From an uncultured Oligoflexales bacterium (lineage in GTDB: Bacteria; Bdellovibrionota_B; Oligoflexia; Oligoflexales; JAPPIL01): 64,000 bases of DNA. Below, in pieces: positions 25,948 through 34,347 of the stretch. The stretch's first letter is position 1. Each line of letters starts with the position of its first letter. The position numbers were made by a program, and so were the translations under genes. The notes beneath the pieces were generated by a model. That model did no database searches and was not told the DNA's origin. It saw only the letters and a program-made list of their open reading frames with translations. Location of the stretch: positions 186,001-250,000 of the forward strand of contig OY282434.1 of NCBI GenBank assembly GCA_958296095.1, in the 5' to 3' direction.

Positions 25948-27276
25948 TCACTGATTAAACCCAGTTGTGTCGAGGGTATGGAAGGATACATAGTTGGCTA
26001 GGAAAGCAAGTGCAATCGTTTCCATGGGGCCGTGACGGTTTTTACCGATGATGACTTCGGCTTTGCCGGCTGCTTCGGAGGACTTGTGATAGTACTCGTC
26101 ACGATAGATAAACAGCACGAGGTCGGCATCTTGTTCCATCGAGCCAGATTCGCGCAAGTCGCTCATGCGCGGGCGTTTATCGGGACGGGCATCAGGGCCG
26201 CGGTTTAGCTGTGCTAACGAGATGACAGGCACACTTAATTCTTTTGCCAATGCTTTCAAGCTGCGCGAAATTTCGGAAATTTCTCGCTCGCGATTTTCGT
26301 AGCGGCTCTCAACATTACGCCCCACTAACTGCAGATAGTCGATGACGATTAAGCCAAGTCCATGCTCACGTTGAAAGCGCCGACAACGCGAACGCAATTC
26401 CATCATCGTAATCGCAGGCGTGTCGTCGATGCTAAGCTGTGCAGGCAAGTCGTGCAGTTGCCGCATGCCCTGCATCAGCAGATCCTGCTCGTTGGAGTTT
26501 AAATTACCACGCCGCATTTTTGCCGCGTCAATTTTCGCTTCCGAGGCTAGTAAACGCATGATCAACTGATTTTTTGACATTTCCAGCGAAAAAACCACAG
26601 TAGGAAAACCCTTACGTGCCGCGGCAACAGCCCAATTCAAGGCTAGCGCGGTCTTGCCCATGCCCGGCCGCGCCGCGAGAATTATCAGATCACTTGCCTG
26701 CCACCCTCCCGTCACCGCATCGAGGTCTTTGAAGCCAGTCGGCACACCTGTCAGCTTATCGCCCAGTCCGATGCGGCTTTCCAATTCCTCCATCACGGCA
26801 GTGACAACATCGCTGGCGGGGATCAAGCCACTCTGTTCCTGCACAGCAGTTGCTTGCAGGAGTTCTTTTTCAATCTGTTCTAAAAATTCATCGTCATGCC
26901 CGTCATAGTGCAGCGCTTTTTTGATGACATCTTGACAGCTTTTGATAATTTTACGGCGCACATAGCACTGCTTAACGATGTGGGCATAATCATCTATGTG
27001 CAAGGTGACAGGACAGCTGTCGACTAGTTCTGACAGATAGGCAACTGAAATTTTACCACGATAACCGGCCAGCTCGGCAACAGTAATGATATCGGCGGCG
27101 CGGCCATCACGATCGAGTTCGGCGATGACGGCATAGATTACCTGATGTTTCTCAAGATAAAAATGCTCTTGCCGCAAGATGTTGGAGACGCTGATAAAGT
27201 TAGGAGGCTCGTTGAGGATCGCTCCGAGCACCGCTTTCTCGGCATCCACCGAGTGAGGGGGGACAGCCGCGGACAT
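25948..27276 (-). CDS. dnaB: Replicative DNA helicase DnaB
   Basis: The hexameric helicase that unwinds DNA at the replication fork. It has 442 residues. The N-terminal domain begins PPHSVDAEKAVLGAIL (primase interaction). The RecA-like motor holds Walker A AARPGMGKTAL, LEMSKNQLIMRLLASEA, and VIDYLQLVG (Walker B). The C-terminal LSVPVISLAQLNRGPDAR and DLRESGSMEQDADLVLF are family signatures. No intein. It is the last gene of the rplY-pth-rpsF-rplI-dnaB operon. Confidence 0.98.
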   Translation of the reverse strand: MSAAVPPHSVDAEKAVLGAILNEPPNFISVSNILRQEHFYLEKHQVIYAVIAELDRDGRAADIITVAELAGYRGKISVAYLSELVDSCPVTLHIDDYAHIVKQCYVRRKIIKSCQDVIKKALHYDGHDDEFLEQIEKELLQATAVQEQSGLIPASDVVTAVMEELESRIGLGDKLTGVPTGFKDLDAVTGGWQASDLIILAARPGMGKTALALNWAVAAARKGFPTVVFSLEMSKNQLIMRLLASEAKIDAAKMRRGNLNSNEQDLLMQGMRQLHDLPAQLSIDDTPAITMMELRSRCRRFQREHGLGLIVIDYLQLVGRNVESRYENREREISEISRSLKALAKELSVPVISLAQLNRGPDARPDKRPRMSDLRESGSMEQDADLVLFIYRDEYYHKSSEAAGKAEVIIGKNRHGPMETIALAFLANYVSFHTLDTTGFNQ

Positions 27277-27292
27277 GCTCTAGTCATCCCCC

Positions 27293-27736
27293 TCAAGCTG
27301 CCACGACCCAGATTTTGAATTTCGCGGTCAGTTGAGGGTGCAGCTTTACCTCTGCTTCGTAAATTCCCGTCTTCCTGATCTCTTCAGTAAGCACAATGTC
27401 CTTACGAGAAACTTCAATACCTTCGGCTTTGATCATTTTTTCCAACTCGCCTGTGGTTACCGTGCCGAAAATGCGCTCGCCTTCTCCTACCTGTCGGGCG
27501 ACGGTGAGCGACAACTTGCCCAGCTGTGCCGCGGTAGCCTTTGCCATGTTCAGTAGTTTCTCCTGTTGGCGGACGATGACCCGACGATGGTGCTCATTGA
27601 TCGCCTTGTTTCTCCTGCTAGCCAACACTGCCAAACGTGACGGCAAAAGAAAATTGCGGGCGTATCCACCCTTTACCACCACCTCTGCTCCCCTGCTACC
27701 CAAGCCAGTAACGTCTTCCGTAAGAATCACTCGCAT
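27293..27736 (-). CDS. rplI: 50S ribosomal protein L9
   Basis: A 147-residue L9 of normal length: the N-terminal rRNA-binding domain MRVILTEDVTGLGSRG with GYARNFLLPSRLA, a central helix, and a C-terminal domain with GERIFGTVTTGEL. It follows rpsF by only 11 bp. In most bacteria rpsR (S18) lies between rpsF and rplI; here there is no room for it. Confidence 0.97.
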   Translation of the reverse strand: MRVILTEDVTGLGSRGAEVVVKGGYARNFLLPSRLAVLASRRNKAINEHHRRVIVRQQEKLLNMAKATAAQLGKLSLTVARQVGEGERIFGTVTTGELEKMIKAEGIEVSRKDIVLTEEIRKTGIYEAEVKLHPQLTAKFKIWVVAA

Positions 27737-27747
27737 CGCATCTCTCC

Positions 27748-28398
27748 CTACTCGCGCGGTCGTTCCATCTGCTCGTCCCCCTCGCCAGCCGCAGGCTCAC
27801 TGTCGCTAACGGCTGGGCGCGGCGGTGATGCATCGACAACCTCATCCGCAGGCGCGTCCGCAGCTGCCTGGTTGTCAGGCAACGATTCCTCAACCGCGGG
27901 CGAGGTGCTGCTGGCAACTGTCGCGTCGCGGCTTGGAGGCACATCGTTGCCCTGAGTCGCCGACTGAGTCGCAGACGACGATGTCGTGTCGCTCTCGACG
28001 GTGCTGGCGGCTTGTGTTGCCGTGTCGCTCTCGACGGTGCTGGCGGCTTGTGTTGCCGCGCTGCGTGTTTGTTCCGCGGCAACCTCTGCTTTCACCGCGG
28101 CGGCCTTACGCCGATCCATGCCAACTATAAGGTGACGCAAGATCTTATCGTCAAAGCGAATTTGATGTTCCATGTCCTTGACTATCTTCGGGTCAGCGGA
28201 AATGTCGTAGTTGACAAAGTAGCCACGGAAGCACTTCTTGATCGGGTAGGAGAAGCGCTTCGTCCCCACGGCCTCTTTTTTGAGCACGCGGCCATCACGC
28301 GCGGCAATTTTTTGCTCGTAGTGTGCCAGCACTGCACCGACATCTTCTTCGGACAGATCAGGCCTAACGATCATGGTGAACTCGTATTCCCTCAACAT
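27748..28398 (-). CDS. rpsF: 30S ribosomal protein S6 with long acidic C-terminal tail
   Basis: S6 binds the central domain of 16S rRNA together with S18. Residues 1-100 are a standard S6 domain (MLREYEFTMIVRPDLSEEDV, GTKRFSYPIKKCFRGYFVNYD, KDMEHQIRFDDKILRHLIV). The remaining 110 or so residues form a low-complexity Ala/Ser/Thr/Asp/Glu-rich tail, unusual in length. It includes a 36-bp tandem duplication coding AASTVESDTATQ-like units. The gene overlaps pth by 7 bp. Its normal partner gene rpsR is absent from this operon. Confidence 0.95.
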   Translation of the reverse strand: MLREYEFTMIVRPDLSEEDVGAVLAHYEQKIAARDGRVLKKEAVGTKRFSYPIKKCFRGYFVNYDISADPKIVKDMEHQIRFDDKILRHLIVGMDRRKAAAVKAEVAAEQTRSAATQAASTVESDTATQAASTVESDTTSSSATQSATQGNDVPPSRDATVASSTSPAVEESLPDNQAAADAPADEVVDASPPRPAVSDSEPAAGEGDEQMERPRE

Positions 28399-28970
28399 TG
28401 CACCTTCTCCTCTGGTCGGCGGTTCAGAGCCTGTGTTTTGCTAAAAATCTGCCGCAACCGCAGCAGCACCTGCTCATACATATCTGTGCGCAAAACCTCC
28501 AGCTCCGCGGCGCTGAATTTTCCCAGCACCCAATCCTCCCCTGAATGCTGCACCTCTGGCGGGCGGGCTACCCCTAACTTGATGCGGTGAAAATCTTGGC
28601 TGTGCAGATGGTCGATGATGCTCTGCACCCCGTTATGTCCACCGCTGCTGCCAGCCGTTTTGCACTTAACCCGTCCTGCAGGCACGTCTAGGTCGTCATG
28701 CAAGACTACCACGTCGTCATGCTTGAGGCGGAAAAAATTCACCGCCGCGGCCACCGCCTGACCGCTGTGGTTCATCCATGTCTGCGGCTTCAGCAAAAGA
28801 CACCTCGCGCCCAGCACCTCACCTTGCGCCTGCAACGCCTGCAGTTTTTTCTTCTCGGCCCACGCCCAGCCAGACGCTGTTGCCAGCAAGTCAAGACAGA
28901 TAAAACCTGCATTGTGGCGGGTAAAGGCGTAGCGCGGCGCGGGATTACCTAGCCCGACGAGCAGTTTCAC
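28392..28970 (-). CDS. pth: Peptidyl-tRNA hydrolase
   Basis: Cleaves peptidyl-tRNAs released from stalled ribosomes. It has 192 residues. The signature MKLLVGLGNPAPRYAFTRHN contains the catalytic His and the Asn that positions substrate. KPQTWMNHSGQAV, VLHDDLDVPAGRVKCK and SSGGHNGVQSIIDHL are all conserved. It sits between rplY and rpsF with short overlaps on both sides, so the four are co-translated. Confidence 0.97.
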   Translation of the reverse strand: MKLLVGLGNPAPRYAFTRHNAGFICLDLLATASGWAWAEKKKLQALQAQGEVLGARCLLLKPQTWMNHSGQAVAAAVNFFRLKHDDVVVLHDDLDVPAGRVKCKTAGSSGGHNGVQSIIDHLHSQDFHRIKLGVARPPEVQHSGEDWVLGKFSAAELEVLRTDMYEQVLLRLRQIFSKTQALNRRPEEKVQC

Positions 28971-29272
28971 CGTTCATACATGATATCAACGTGCAATGGC
29001 GTGCGTTTCACTGCATCGATTTGCACATCATGCAACCGCGCCCGCTGCTCTTCACCGTCCAACTGCAGCACAAAACGCTTGCCTCCCTGCCACACCTTGC
29101 CCAGCAACTTGGGGTCAAGCTCGATCGCCGTGCTCTTGCCCTGTGCGAGAATCACACCTGGCAACTTGTTCGCACGCCGCAGCTTGCGAGCATAACCCTT
29201 GCCCGTCTTCTCACGCCGCGTTGCCGCAATCGTCAGCTGTTCCGCTGCCTCGCTCTGTTCCACTGTAACCAT
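28967..29272 (-). CDS. rplY: 50S ribosomal protein L25, short form
   Basis: Binds 5S rRNA. This 101-residue form has only the L25 domain (TRREKTGKGYARKLRRANKL, PGVILAQGKS, DVQIDAVKRTPLHVDIMY) and lacks the CTC-type C-terminal domain found in many deltaproteobacteria. It is the first gene of the operon, behind a good promoter, and overlaps pth by 4 bp. Confidence 0.93.
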   Translation of the reverse strand: MVTVEQSEAAEQLTIAATRREKTGKGYARKLRRANKLPGVILAQGKSTAIELDPKLLGKVWQGGKRFVLQLDGEEQRARLHDVQIDAVKRTPLHVDIMYER

Positions 29273-29311
29273 CCTCGTGGCGATTCATCCCGCCAAACGC
29301 ACAAGCGGGGG

Positions 29312-29340
29312 CTTATAGCCGATTGCCGCGCTTGTTTCAA
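29312..29340 (-). promoter_or_regulatory. Promoter of the rplY-pth-rpsF-rplI-dnaB operon
   Basis: On the minus strand, TTGAAA (29340-29335), a 17-bp spacer, TATAAG (29317-29312). It lies 40 bp upstream of the rplY start. Confidence 0.7.
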
Positions 29341-29432
29341 CCCCTCTTTCACGACCGAGGGGCGATTGTATCTACCCACACTACTCAGGCTAGACTTTTA
29401 GCTTGCCGATGCCACAGCAGGAGGTAGGAGTT

Positions 29433-30539
29433 ATGCGACTGTTGGCGGTGTTGCTGGCGGTAGGCGCGTGCGTCGATGTAGGTGACCAGCAATCTGCGCG
29501 GGAAAAATTTATCACGTTCATTAAGAATCGGGGGCAGGCTGGCTATCGATTGTCGTTGATGCACAAGGTGCATAACCAGACCATAGCTATCAGGTACGGT
29601 TTCGTCCCCGAATGTGCAGGCAAATACTCCCATGCCCAGGTAAAGCGTGATGTTGAACAGGCCTTGCGCCTGTGGTTACAACCCTTGCGAGATTGGCCCG
29701 CACTTGCCGCCGCGCCCAAGACCTTTGTCGATAATTTTAGCTTTGTGCGAGAAGAGACCAGCCCTCATCCGGATCCTAACAAAAATCGCTATGTATTCAC
29801 TCTTTCGCTAGGCAGCGATCTGGACATCATCTTCTATTGTCGTTCAGGCTTGCGATCGTTCGTCTCCATCGCTAGCAATCAGATGCGAATACACCTGTAT
29901 GATGAGGGGGTGAGATATTCGCAAGCGACATTGGTGCACGAAGTAGGACATGTGTTTGGTCTCGGTGACACCTACGTCGATGCTGCGGTTGTGGATGGCA
30001 AGATAGCTAGATATAACAAAAGCGATTGTGGTTCACCGGGCACGGTTGGCTGTCAACCGTTGTCGGTCATGAGCGACATTCGCTGGATCCTGGCAGGTAA
30101 CAGCAGGCCACAGTTACTGGCAGATGATATCGCCGGCATAAGGTGGATATATCGTTACATTCATGGCGATGGCGATAAGCAATGCCCGCGTGGCTATGTT
30201 GCGGAGAGTAGCACCGATGGTTGTGTGCCTGAAGACCTGCTGGCCTTTGCTTTGCGACAAGGAGACTACGACAGTGCTATTGCCCTGATGCTTGAGCAAA
30301 ATATTCCCCTCGACCTTCAGGACCAAGGCGGCAACACCATACTGCACTATGCCGCCCGACGCGTTGCCAATCACGGTGGCCACATATATGCTAAGGCTGT
30401 CGAAGCGGGAGCCTCTCCCGACTTGAAGAACAACAGCGGCGAAACTCCACGGGGGATCTTGTTCTCGGCTTTAAAAGAAGCGATGTCCCGAGGCAATATC
30501 GGCATTGCCCAAGAACTCATCGCCCGTGCCATCGACTGA
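29433..30539 (+). CDS. Lipoprotein metzincin protease with ankyrin-like repeats
   Basis: A 368-residue protein. The signal peptide ends AVLLAVGACVD, with a good lipobox (VGAC). The central zinc site HEVGHVFGLGD (residues 169-179) has the HExxHxxGxxD form of metzincins, and a Met-turn-like SVMSDIRW follows. From about residue 265, two ankyrin-like repeats occur (AFALRQGDYDSAIALMLEQN; GNTILHYAARR; ASPDLKNNSGETP). It starts at ATG 29433 behind AGGAGG. It is convergent with another ankyrin lipoprotein gene only 9 bp away. Probably a periplasmic or surface protease tethered by lipid; substrate unknown. Confidence 0.75.
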   Translation: MRLLAVLLAVGACVDVGDQQSAREKFITFIKNRGQAGYRLSLMHKVHNQTIAIRYGFVPECAGKYSHAQVKRDVEQALRLWLQPLRDWPALAAAPKTFVDNFSFVREETSPHPDPNKNRYVFTLSLGSDLDIIFYCRSGLRSFVSIASNQMRIHLYDEGVRYSQATLVHEVGHVFGLGDTYVDAAVVDGKIARYNKSDCGSPGTVGCQPLSVMSDIRWILAGNSRPQLLADDIAGIRWIYRYIHGDGDKQCPRGYVAESSTDGCVPEDLLAFALRQGDYDSAIALMLEQNIPLDLQDQGGNTILHYAARRVANHGGHIYAKAVEAGASPDLKNNSGETPRGILFSALKEAMSRGNIGIAQELIARAID

Positions 30540-30548
30540 TCGTTGCCA

Positions 30549-31325
30549 TCAACGCAACGAGGGTGCTACGTGCGACAGCTCCTTTCTCTCGCTAGCGATG
30601 TCGTGGGCAGTTTTTCCCTTGTGGTTGCGTATCGTTTTATCGATTTTAGGCAGGCTCAACAGATACCTCAGCCCCTCGGCATCGCCATATCTTGCCGCCA
30701 GATGCAGGGGGGTGTCGCCGAGGTAGTTGGGTGCATCGATGTTGAAGGCGGCCTGTTCAAGCAAGAACTGCATCGTCTGCACATTTTTTTTCATGGCCGC
30801 CGCATAGTGCAGGAGAGTCATGTCATTGCGGTCCCGCGCCAGCCGATTAAACCCTTGAGCCGCAAGCCGTTGTCGCATCGCCAAGCGGTGTTCGTTGTCG
30901 GCAGCAGGGGCTCTCACGACCGCGCTAGTGTTTTCGACCACTGCATCTGAGCAAGATGTTGCAGGTAGGGGAGCTGCCAGTGGTGCATTGTGGAAATGAC
31001 AGTTGATCGTGTTGTTAGCATGCTCGTAGGATAGCTGTAAATCACTTAGCTGCAGGGTGGAAATGCTGTCACCACCACTGCCCGTATCGAAAAAAACAGC
31101 ACGCAGTTGCCGCACGTTATCGTTGTTCGTCAGCGGGAGCGTGGTCAGCTGTTCTTCTATGTGCAAGTTAGCCAGCTTTTGGCGTGACTGCTTGAAGACT
31201 ATTTGGCTGTTCTCGATAACCAAGCTTAGGTTGCCGCGGTTGCCAGCCTCCTTCTTCTCCTCCGCGGTCTGGTCACGGAGGTTGCAGGCAGAGAGGAGCA
31301 GCGCTGACATTATCAGCAACATCAT
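30549..31325 (-). CDS. Ankyrin-repeat lipoprotein
   Basis: A 258-residue protein. The signal LLIMSALLLSAC has a canonical lipobox. A beta-rich region covers about 25-130, then three ankyrin repeats from about 145: NDMTLLHYAAAMKKNVQTMQ, LGDTPLHLAARYGDAEGLRY and HKGKTAHDIASERKE. The start ATG 31325 overlaps the stop of the upstream lipoprotein gene as ATGA and has GGGAGG 6 nt upstream. No enzyme domain. Ankyrin repeats mediate protein binding, so it may pair with another envelope protein, perhaps the convergent metzincin; that is inference. Confidence 0.75.
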   Translation of the reverse strand: MMLLIMSALLLSACNLRDQTAEEKKEAGNRGNLSLVIENSQIVFKQSRQKLANLHIEEQLTTLPLTNNDNVRQLRAVFFDTGSGGDSISTLQLSDLQLSYEHANNTINCHFHNAPLAAPLPATSCSDAVVENTSAVVRAPAADNEHRLAMRQRLAAQGFNRLARDRNDMTLLHYAAAMKKNVQTMQFLLEQAAFNIDAPNYLGDTPLHLAARYGDAEGLRYLLSLPKIDKTIRNHKGKTAHDIASERKELSHVAPSLR

Positions 31326-32104
31326 GAGCACCCTCCCGTACCCGATTGCATTTTTAATAACTTAGGCATGGCAACGTCTTTGATCATTCTAGCGCCGTTA
31401 GCATCGCGCGCAAAGTCATCCGCGCCAAGTCTGTGGCTGAGTTGCGTTTCGGTGAGGGTTGCCTGCCAACAGTGCTCCTGCCCCTCGAGACGGTAACGCA
31501 GAGTCACCGGTAGCTGGAGAGTAAAGCTGTTGTCAGCCTGTGCCGTAAACGCAAAACTACCGTAGGTTATTCTTGCCGTCATGCTGGTCTGGTAGGCAGT
31601 ATCCCACGGGTGTAACAGAAACCCTACGCGGTAACCGTTGGCATCGACAAAATACACATACGGCTGCGGTAGACTAGACGTGCCCGCATCAGTATCGGCT
31701 GCATCGGTATTGCCTGCACTCTCGCTATCTGCATTCTCACGGTCTGTATTGTCTGCATCGTCGCTATCTGTATCTGTATTGCCTGTGTCTGTATTGCCTG
31801 CATTCTCACTGTCTGTATCTGTACTGTCTGCATTCTCACTGTCTGTGTCTGTATTGTCTGCATTTTCACTGTCTGTGTCTGTATTGCCTGCATCGTCGCT
31901 ATCTGTATCTGTATTGCCTGTATCTGTACTGTCTGCATTCCATCTGTCTGCACCCTTATTGCCTGCACCCTCGCCGTCTGCATCTGTATTGCCTGCATCC
32001 GGACAGACACCGTCTGCATAGCTTGCACATGGGTTCGGGCGCGTGGCTTCCTCCTTCGACAAGCAGGCCCCCACCAGTAGCATTATGACCAAGTGTATCC
32101 GCAT
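31322..32104 (-). CDS. Lipoprotein with Asp/Asn/Thr-rich repeat region
   Basis: A 260-residue protein. The signal HLVIMLLVGACLS has a good lipobox. Residues about 30-140 are a low-complexity repeat of NTDTDSEN- and NTDTDSDDA-like units, strongly acidic and possibly calcium-binding or simply a surface stalk. A globular C-terminal domain with YVYFVDANGYRVGFLL and a beta-rich stretch follows. It starts at ATG 32104 with GAGGGG about 8 nt upstream. It is coupled by ATGA to the ankyrin lipoprotein. The matching DNA repeat (CTGTATCTGTATTGCCTG-like) could vary in length. Confidence 0.7.
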   Translation of the reverse strand: MRIHLVIMLLVGACLSKEEATRPNPCASYADGVCPDAGNTDADGEGAGNKGADRWNADSTDTGNTDTDSDDAGNTDTDSENADNTDTDSENADSTDTDSENAGNTDTGNTDTDSDDADNTDRENADSESAGNTDAADTDAGTSSLPQPYVYFVDANGYRVGFLLHPWDTAYQTSMTARITYGSFAFTAQADNSFTLQLPVTLRYRLEGQEHCWQATLTETQLSHRLGADDFARDANGARMIKDVAMPKLLKMQSGTGGCS

Positions 32105-32406
32105 AGCATGACCCCTCAGCTGCATCTCACTATTCGGCAGATGGAGAAAAAATTACAGCAGCCGCGCTGCTTGCCTCTACCGCATCTGCTCGCGATGTTA
32201 GGAGAGTAGTGCAGGGTAAGCGCTGTGCCGCGTGGCGAGATGGTTATTTTCTAAAAACCCAAAAAATACATTGACAGCCGCGACACCTTTCTCTAGATTC
32301 TGCCCTTCGCCTAAGTCACGCTTGGAGACCGCGGCGTGGGGCGGCGCGCCCGTTCCACTTCCCGTGTTTTGCGTGTTCGGTGCTGTCGTTGCTGGTTGGT
32401 GTTGCG
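32105..32406. other. Intergenic region before the ribosomal superoperon
   Basis: About 300 bp between the divergent Asp-rich lipoprotein gene and rpsJ. It holds the rpsJ promoter (separate entry) and a GC-rich leader of about 100 nt (32306-32406). No gene for tuf, fusA, rpsL or rpsG is present, so the superoperon starts at rpsJ. Confidence 0.6.
32271..32299 (+). promoter_or_regulatory. Promoter of the S10-spc-alpha superoperon
   Basis: A perfect TTGACA (32271-32276), a 17-bp spacer, TAGATT (32294-32299). Transcription should start near 32306, leaving a leader of about 100 nt before rpsJ. Confidence 0.65.
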
Positions 32407-32724
32407 GTGGATGTAGAGGGACAGAAGATTAGGATAAAGCTCAGGGGCTACGATCATAGCTTGGTCGATCAGTCCGCGGCTGAGATCGTCGAACGAGCTC
32501 AACGCACAGGGGCACAGGTGGCAGGGCCGATTCCATTGCCAACCGCGATCAGCCGCTACACGGTGCTGCGCAGTCCGCATGGTGACAAGAAGTCACGGGA
32601 GCAGTTTGAGGTGCGAGTGCATAAACGCCTGCTCGACATCTTGAGCCCTAAACAGCAGACGGTTGATGCCCTGATGAAACTTGACCTCGCTTCAGGTGTA
32701 GATGTGGAAGTAAAACTACAGTAG
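32407..32724 (+). CDS. rpsJ: 30S ribosomal protein S10
   Basis: First gene of the superoperon; S10 also serves as NusE in antitermination. It has 105 residues, with [27 protein letters not shown] and a C-terminal [14 protein letters not shown] 32407 is chosen because it gives the normal S10 N-terminus; the frame is open further upstream and no clear ribosome site is seen. Confidence 0.95.
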   Translation: MDVEGQKIRIKLRGYDHSLVDQSAAEIVERAQRTGAQVAGPIPLPTAISRYTVLRSPHGDKKSREQFEVRVHKRLLDILSPKQQTVDALMKLDLASGVDVEVKLQ

Positions 32725-32731
32725 ATGATAT

Positions 32732-33412
32732 ATGGATGACATCGCGGCAACAACTACCACTGCAACGCTAGAGTTGTGCGGCCTCGTTGGACGCAAGGCA
32801 GGCATGACTCGCGTTCCGCACGAAGGTGAGCTGGCGGCAGTAACGCTGATCAAAGTTGAGACACAGAAGGTCATCGCGGTCGCGAACGCAGCCCGCAACG
32901 GTTATCATGCCCTCAAGGTCGGCTATGACGTGCGCAAGGAGAAGCACCTGCGCCAGCCCGATCGCGGCCGCCTGCGCAAGGCAGGTATCAGCGAGAACTT
33001 CGCGCGCAGCAAGGAGTTTCGCAGCAGCAAGCCGTTGCCAGACGATTGTGTGGGCACCGCGCTAGGTGTCGAGATGCTCAAGGACGTAGGGTGGCTTGAT
33101 GTGCAAGGCATCGTCAAGGGGCGTGGTTTTCAGGGTGTGGTTAAACGTTGGGGACACAAGACAGGACGGAGAACGCACGGTTCGCGTTTTCACCGACGGC
33201 CTGGCTCACTGGGTGGACGTGCCGCGCCAGCTCGCGTCTTCAAGAACAAAAAACTTCCTGGACAGATGGGCAACGTCAACTGCACGGTGCAGAATCTGCA
33301 GGTGTTGGCAGTCGATGCTGAGCAGCGAGTCGTGGCGGTGAGGGGGGCAGTGCCCGGTCAGCGCGGCGGCTTTGTCATTATCAAACCAGCTATCAAAGCG
33401 AGACGGGCATGA
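32732..33412 (+). CDS. rplC: 50S ribosomal protein L3
   Basis: An early-assembly 23S rRNA-binding protein of 226 residues. [11 protein letters not shown] near residue 17, the [20 protein letters not shown] loop reaching the peptidyl-transferase centre, and the LPGQMGN signature are present. It has an N-terminal extension of about 15 residues compared with most L3 proteins. It overlaps rplD by 4 bp. Confidence 0.97.
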   Translation: MDDIAATTTTATLELCGLVGRKAGMTRVPHEGELAAVTLIKVETQKVIAVANAARNGYHALKVGYDVRKEKHLRQPDRGRLRKAGISENFARSKEFRSSKPLPDDCVGTALGVEMLKDVGWLDVQGIVKGRGFQGVVKRWGHKTGRRTHGSRFHRRPGSLGGRAAPARVFKNKKLPGQMGNVNCTVQNLQVLAVDAEQRVVAVRGAVPGQRGGFVIIKPAIKARRA

Positions 33413-34062
33413 GCCTCGCGGTCAGCGTCAAGGACATCAATGGCACGGAGGTGCGTCAACTGGAGCTGGCGGCGGAGGTCTTTGCCGTTAAACCCAACCC
33501 TGGTTTGATCCACAGCGTCGTCGTCGGTCTGCGCGCCAACCAACGGCAAGGCACACACGCCACCAAAACACGCGCCCTAGTCAGTGGCAGTGGCCGAAAA
33601 CCTATGCGCCAAAAAGGCACTGGCAACGCTCGCCAAGGCTCAAACCGCTCGCCGCTGATGCGTGGTGGTGCGATTGTGCATGGGCCTCAGCCCCGTTCCT
33701 ATCGCCACACCCTGCCGCGCAAGATGAAAAACCTCGCGCTGAAAGTCATGCTCTCCGATCGTTTGCGCAGCGGCGATCTGCATGTCATCGATGCCATTCC
33801 GCTACAGGAATACAAGACCAAGAAGATCTGTGCTCTGCTACAAGCTTTTGGCACGCACAAGACCCTGCTATCCGACGATCGCCAGGACGACTATCTCTAT
33901 AGGTCGGCGCGCAACATCTATCGCACCGAGGTTATCAATCCCCGTGAAATAAACGCCTTGCATGTTGCTGCGCACGACAGTTTGATTGTCAGTGCCGCGG
34001 CCTTGCAGGTCATTACCGCCCGCCTCACTAACCAGCCAGCGGCGCAGGAGGCTTCGGCATGA
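33409..34062 (+). CDS. rplD: 50S ribosomal protein L4
   Basis: A 217-residue L4 that lines the exit tunnel. The conserved loop RQGTHATKTRALVSGSGRKP with QKGTGNARQGSNRSP and VHGPQPRSY is intact. In other bacteria L4 represses its own operon; no matching leader structure was identified here. ATGA overlaps join it to rplC and rplW. Confidence 0.97.
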   Translation: MSLAVSVKDINGTEVRQLELAAEVFAVKPNPGLIHSVVVGLRANQRQGTHATKTRALVSGSGRKPMRQKGTGNARQGSNRSPLMRGGAIVHGPQPRSYRHTLPRKMKNLALKVMLSDRLRSGDLHVIDAIPLQEYKTKKICALLQAFGTHKTLLSDDRQDDYLYRSARNIYRTEVINPREINALHVAAHDSLIVSAAALQVITARLTNQPAAQEASA

Positions 34063-34346
34063 ACCGTTTTGCGGTGCTTGAAAAACCCATCGTTTCCGAG
34101 AAGAGTGGCAGATTGCGTGAGAGCATCAACAAATATGCGTTCAAGGTGGCGCGGCGTGCTAGCAAAAACGATATTAAGCGTGCCGTTGAGGAATTGTTTG
34201 ATGTCAAGGTGGTGGGTGTCAACAGTTGTATTGTGCGCGGTGCAATCAAGCGACGCGGCATGCATGTCGGCAAGCGTAAGAATTACAAAAAAGCGTATGT
34301 CACTCTGGAGCAGGGGCAGACGATCGCCATGTTTGAGGATAACTAG
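34059..34346 (+). CDS. rplW: 50S ribosomal protein L23
   Basis: A 95-residue L23 at the exit of the tunnel, the docking site for trigger factor and [35 protein letters not shown] and [18 protein letters not shown] are conserved. The ATG overlaps the rplD stop by 4 bp. Confidence 0.97.
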   Translation: MNRFAVLEKPIVSEKSGRLRESINKYAFKVARRASKNDIKRAVEELFDVKVVGVNSCIVRGAIKRRGMHVGKRKNYKKAYVTLEQGQTIAMFEDN

Positions 34347-34347
34347 C

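Noticed and set aside
34069..34347. N-terminal extension of L2 in an open frame running through rplW
   Set aside because: L23 is clearly coded in another frame there, and the L2 family start with its own spacing is at 34348.
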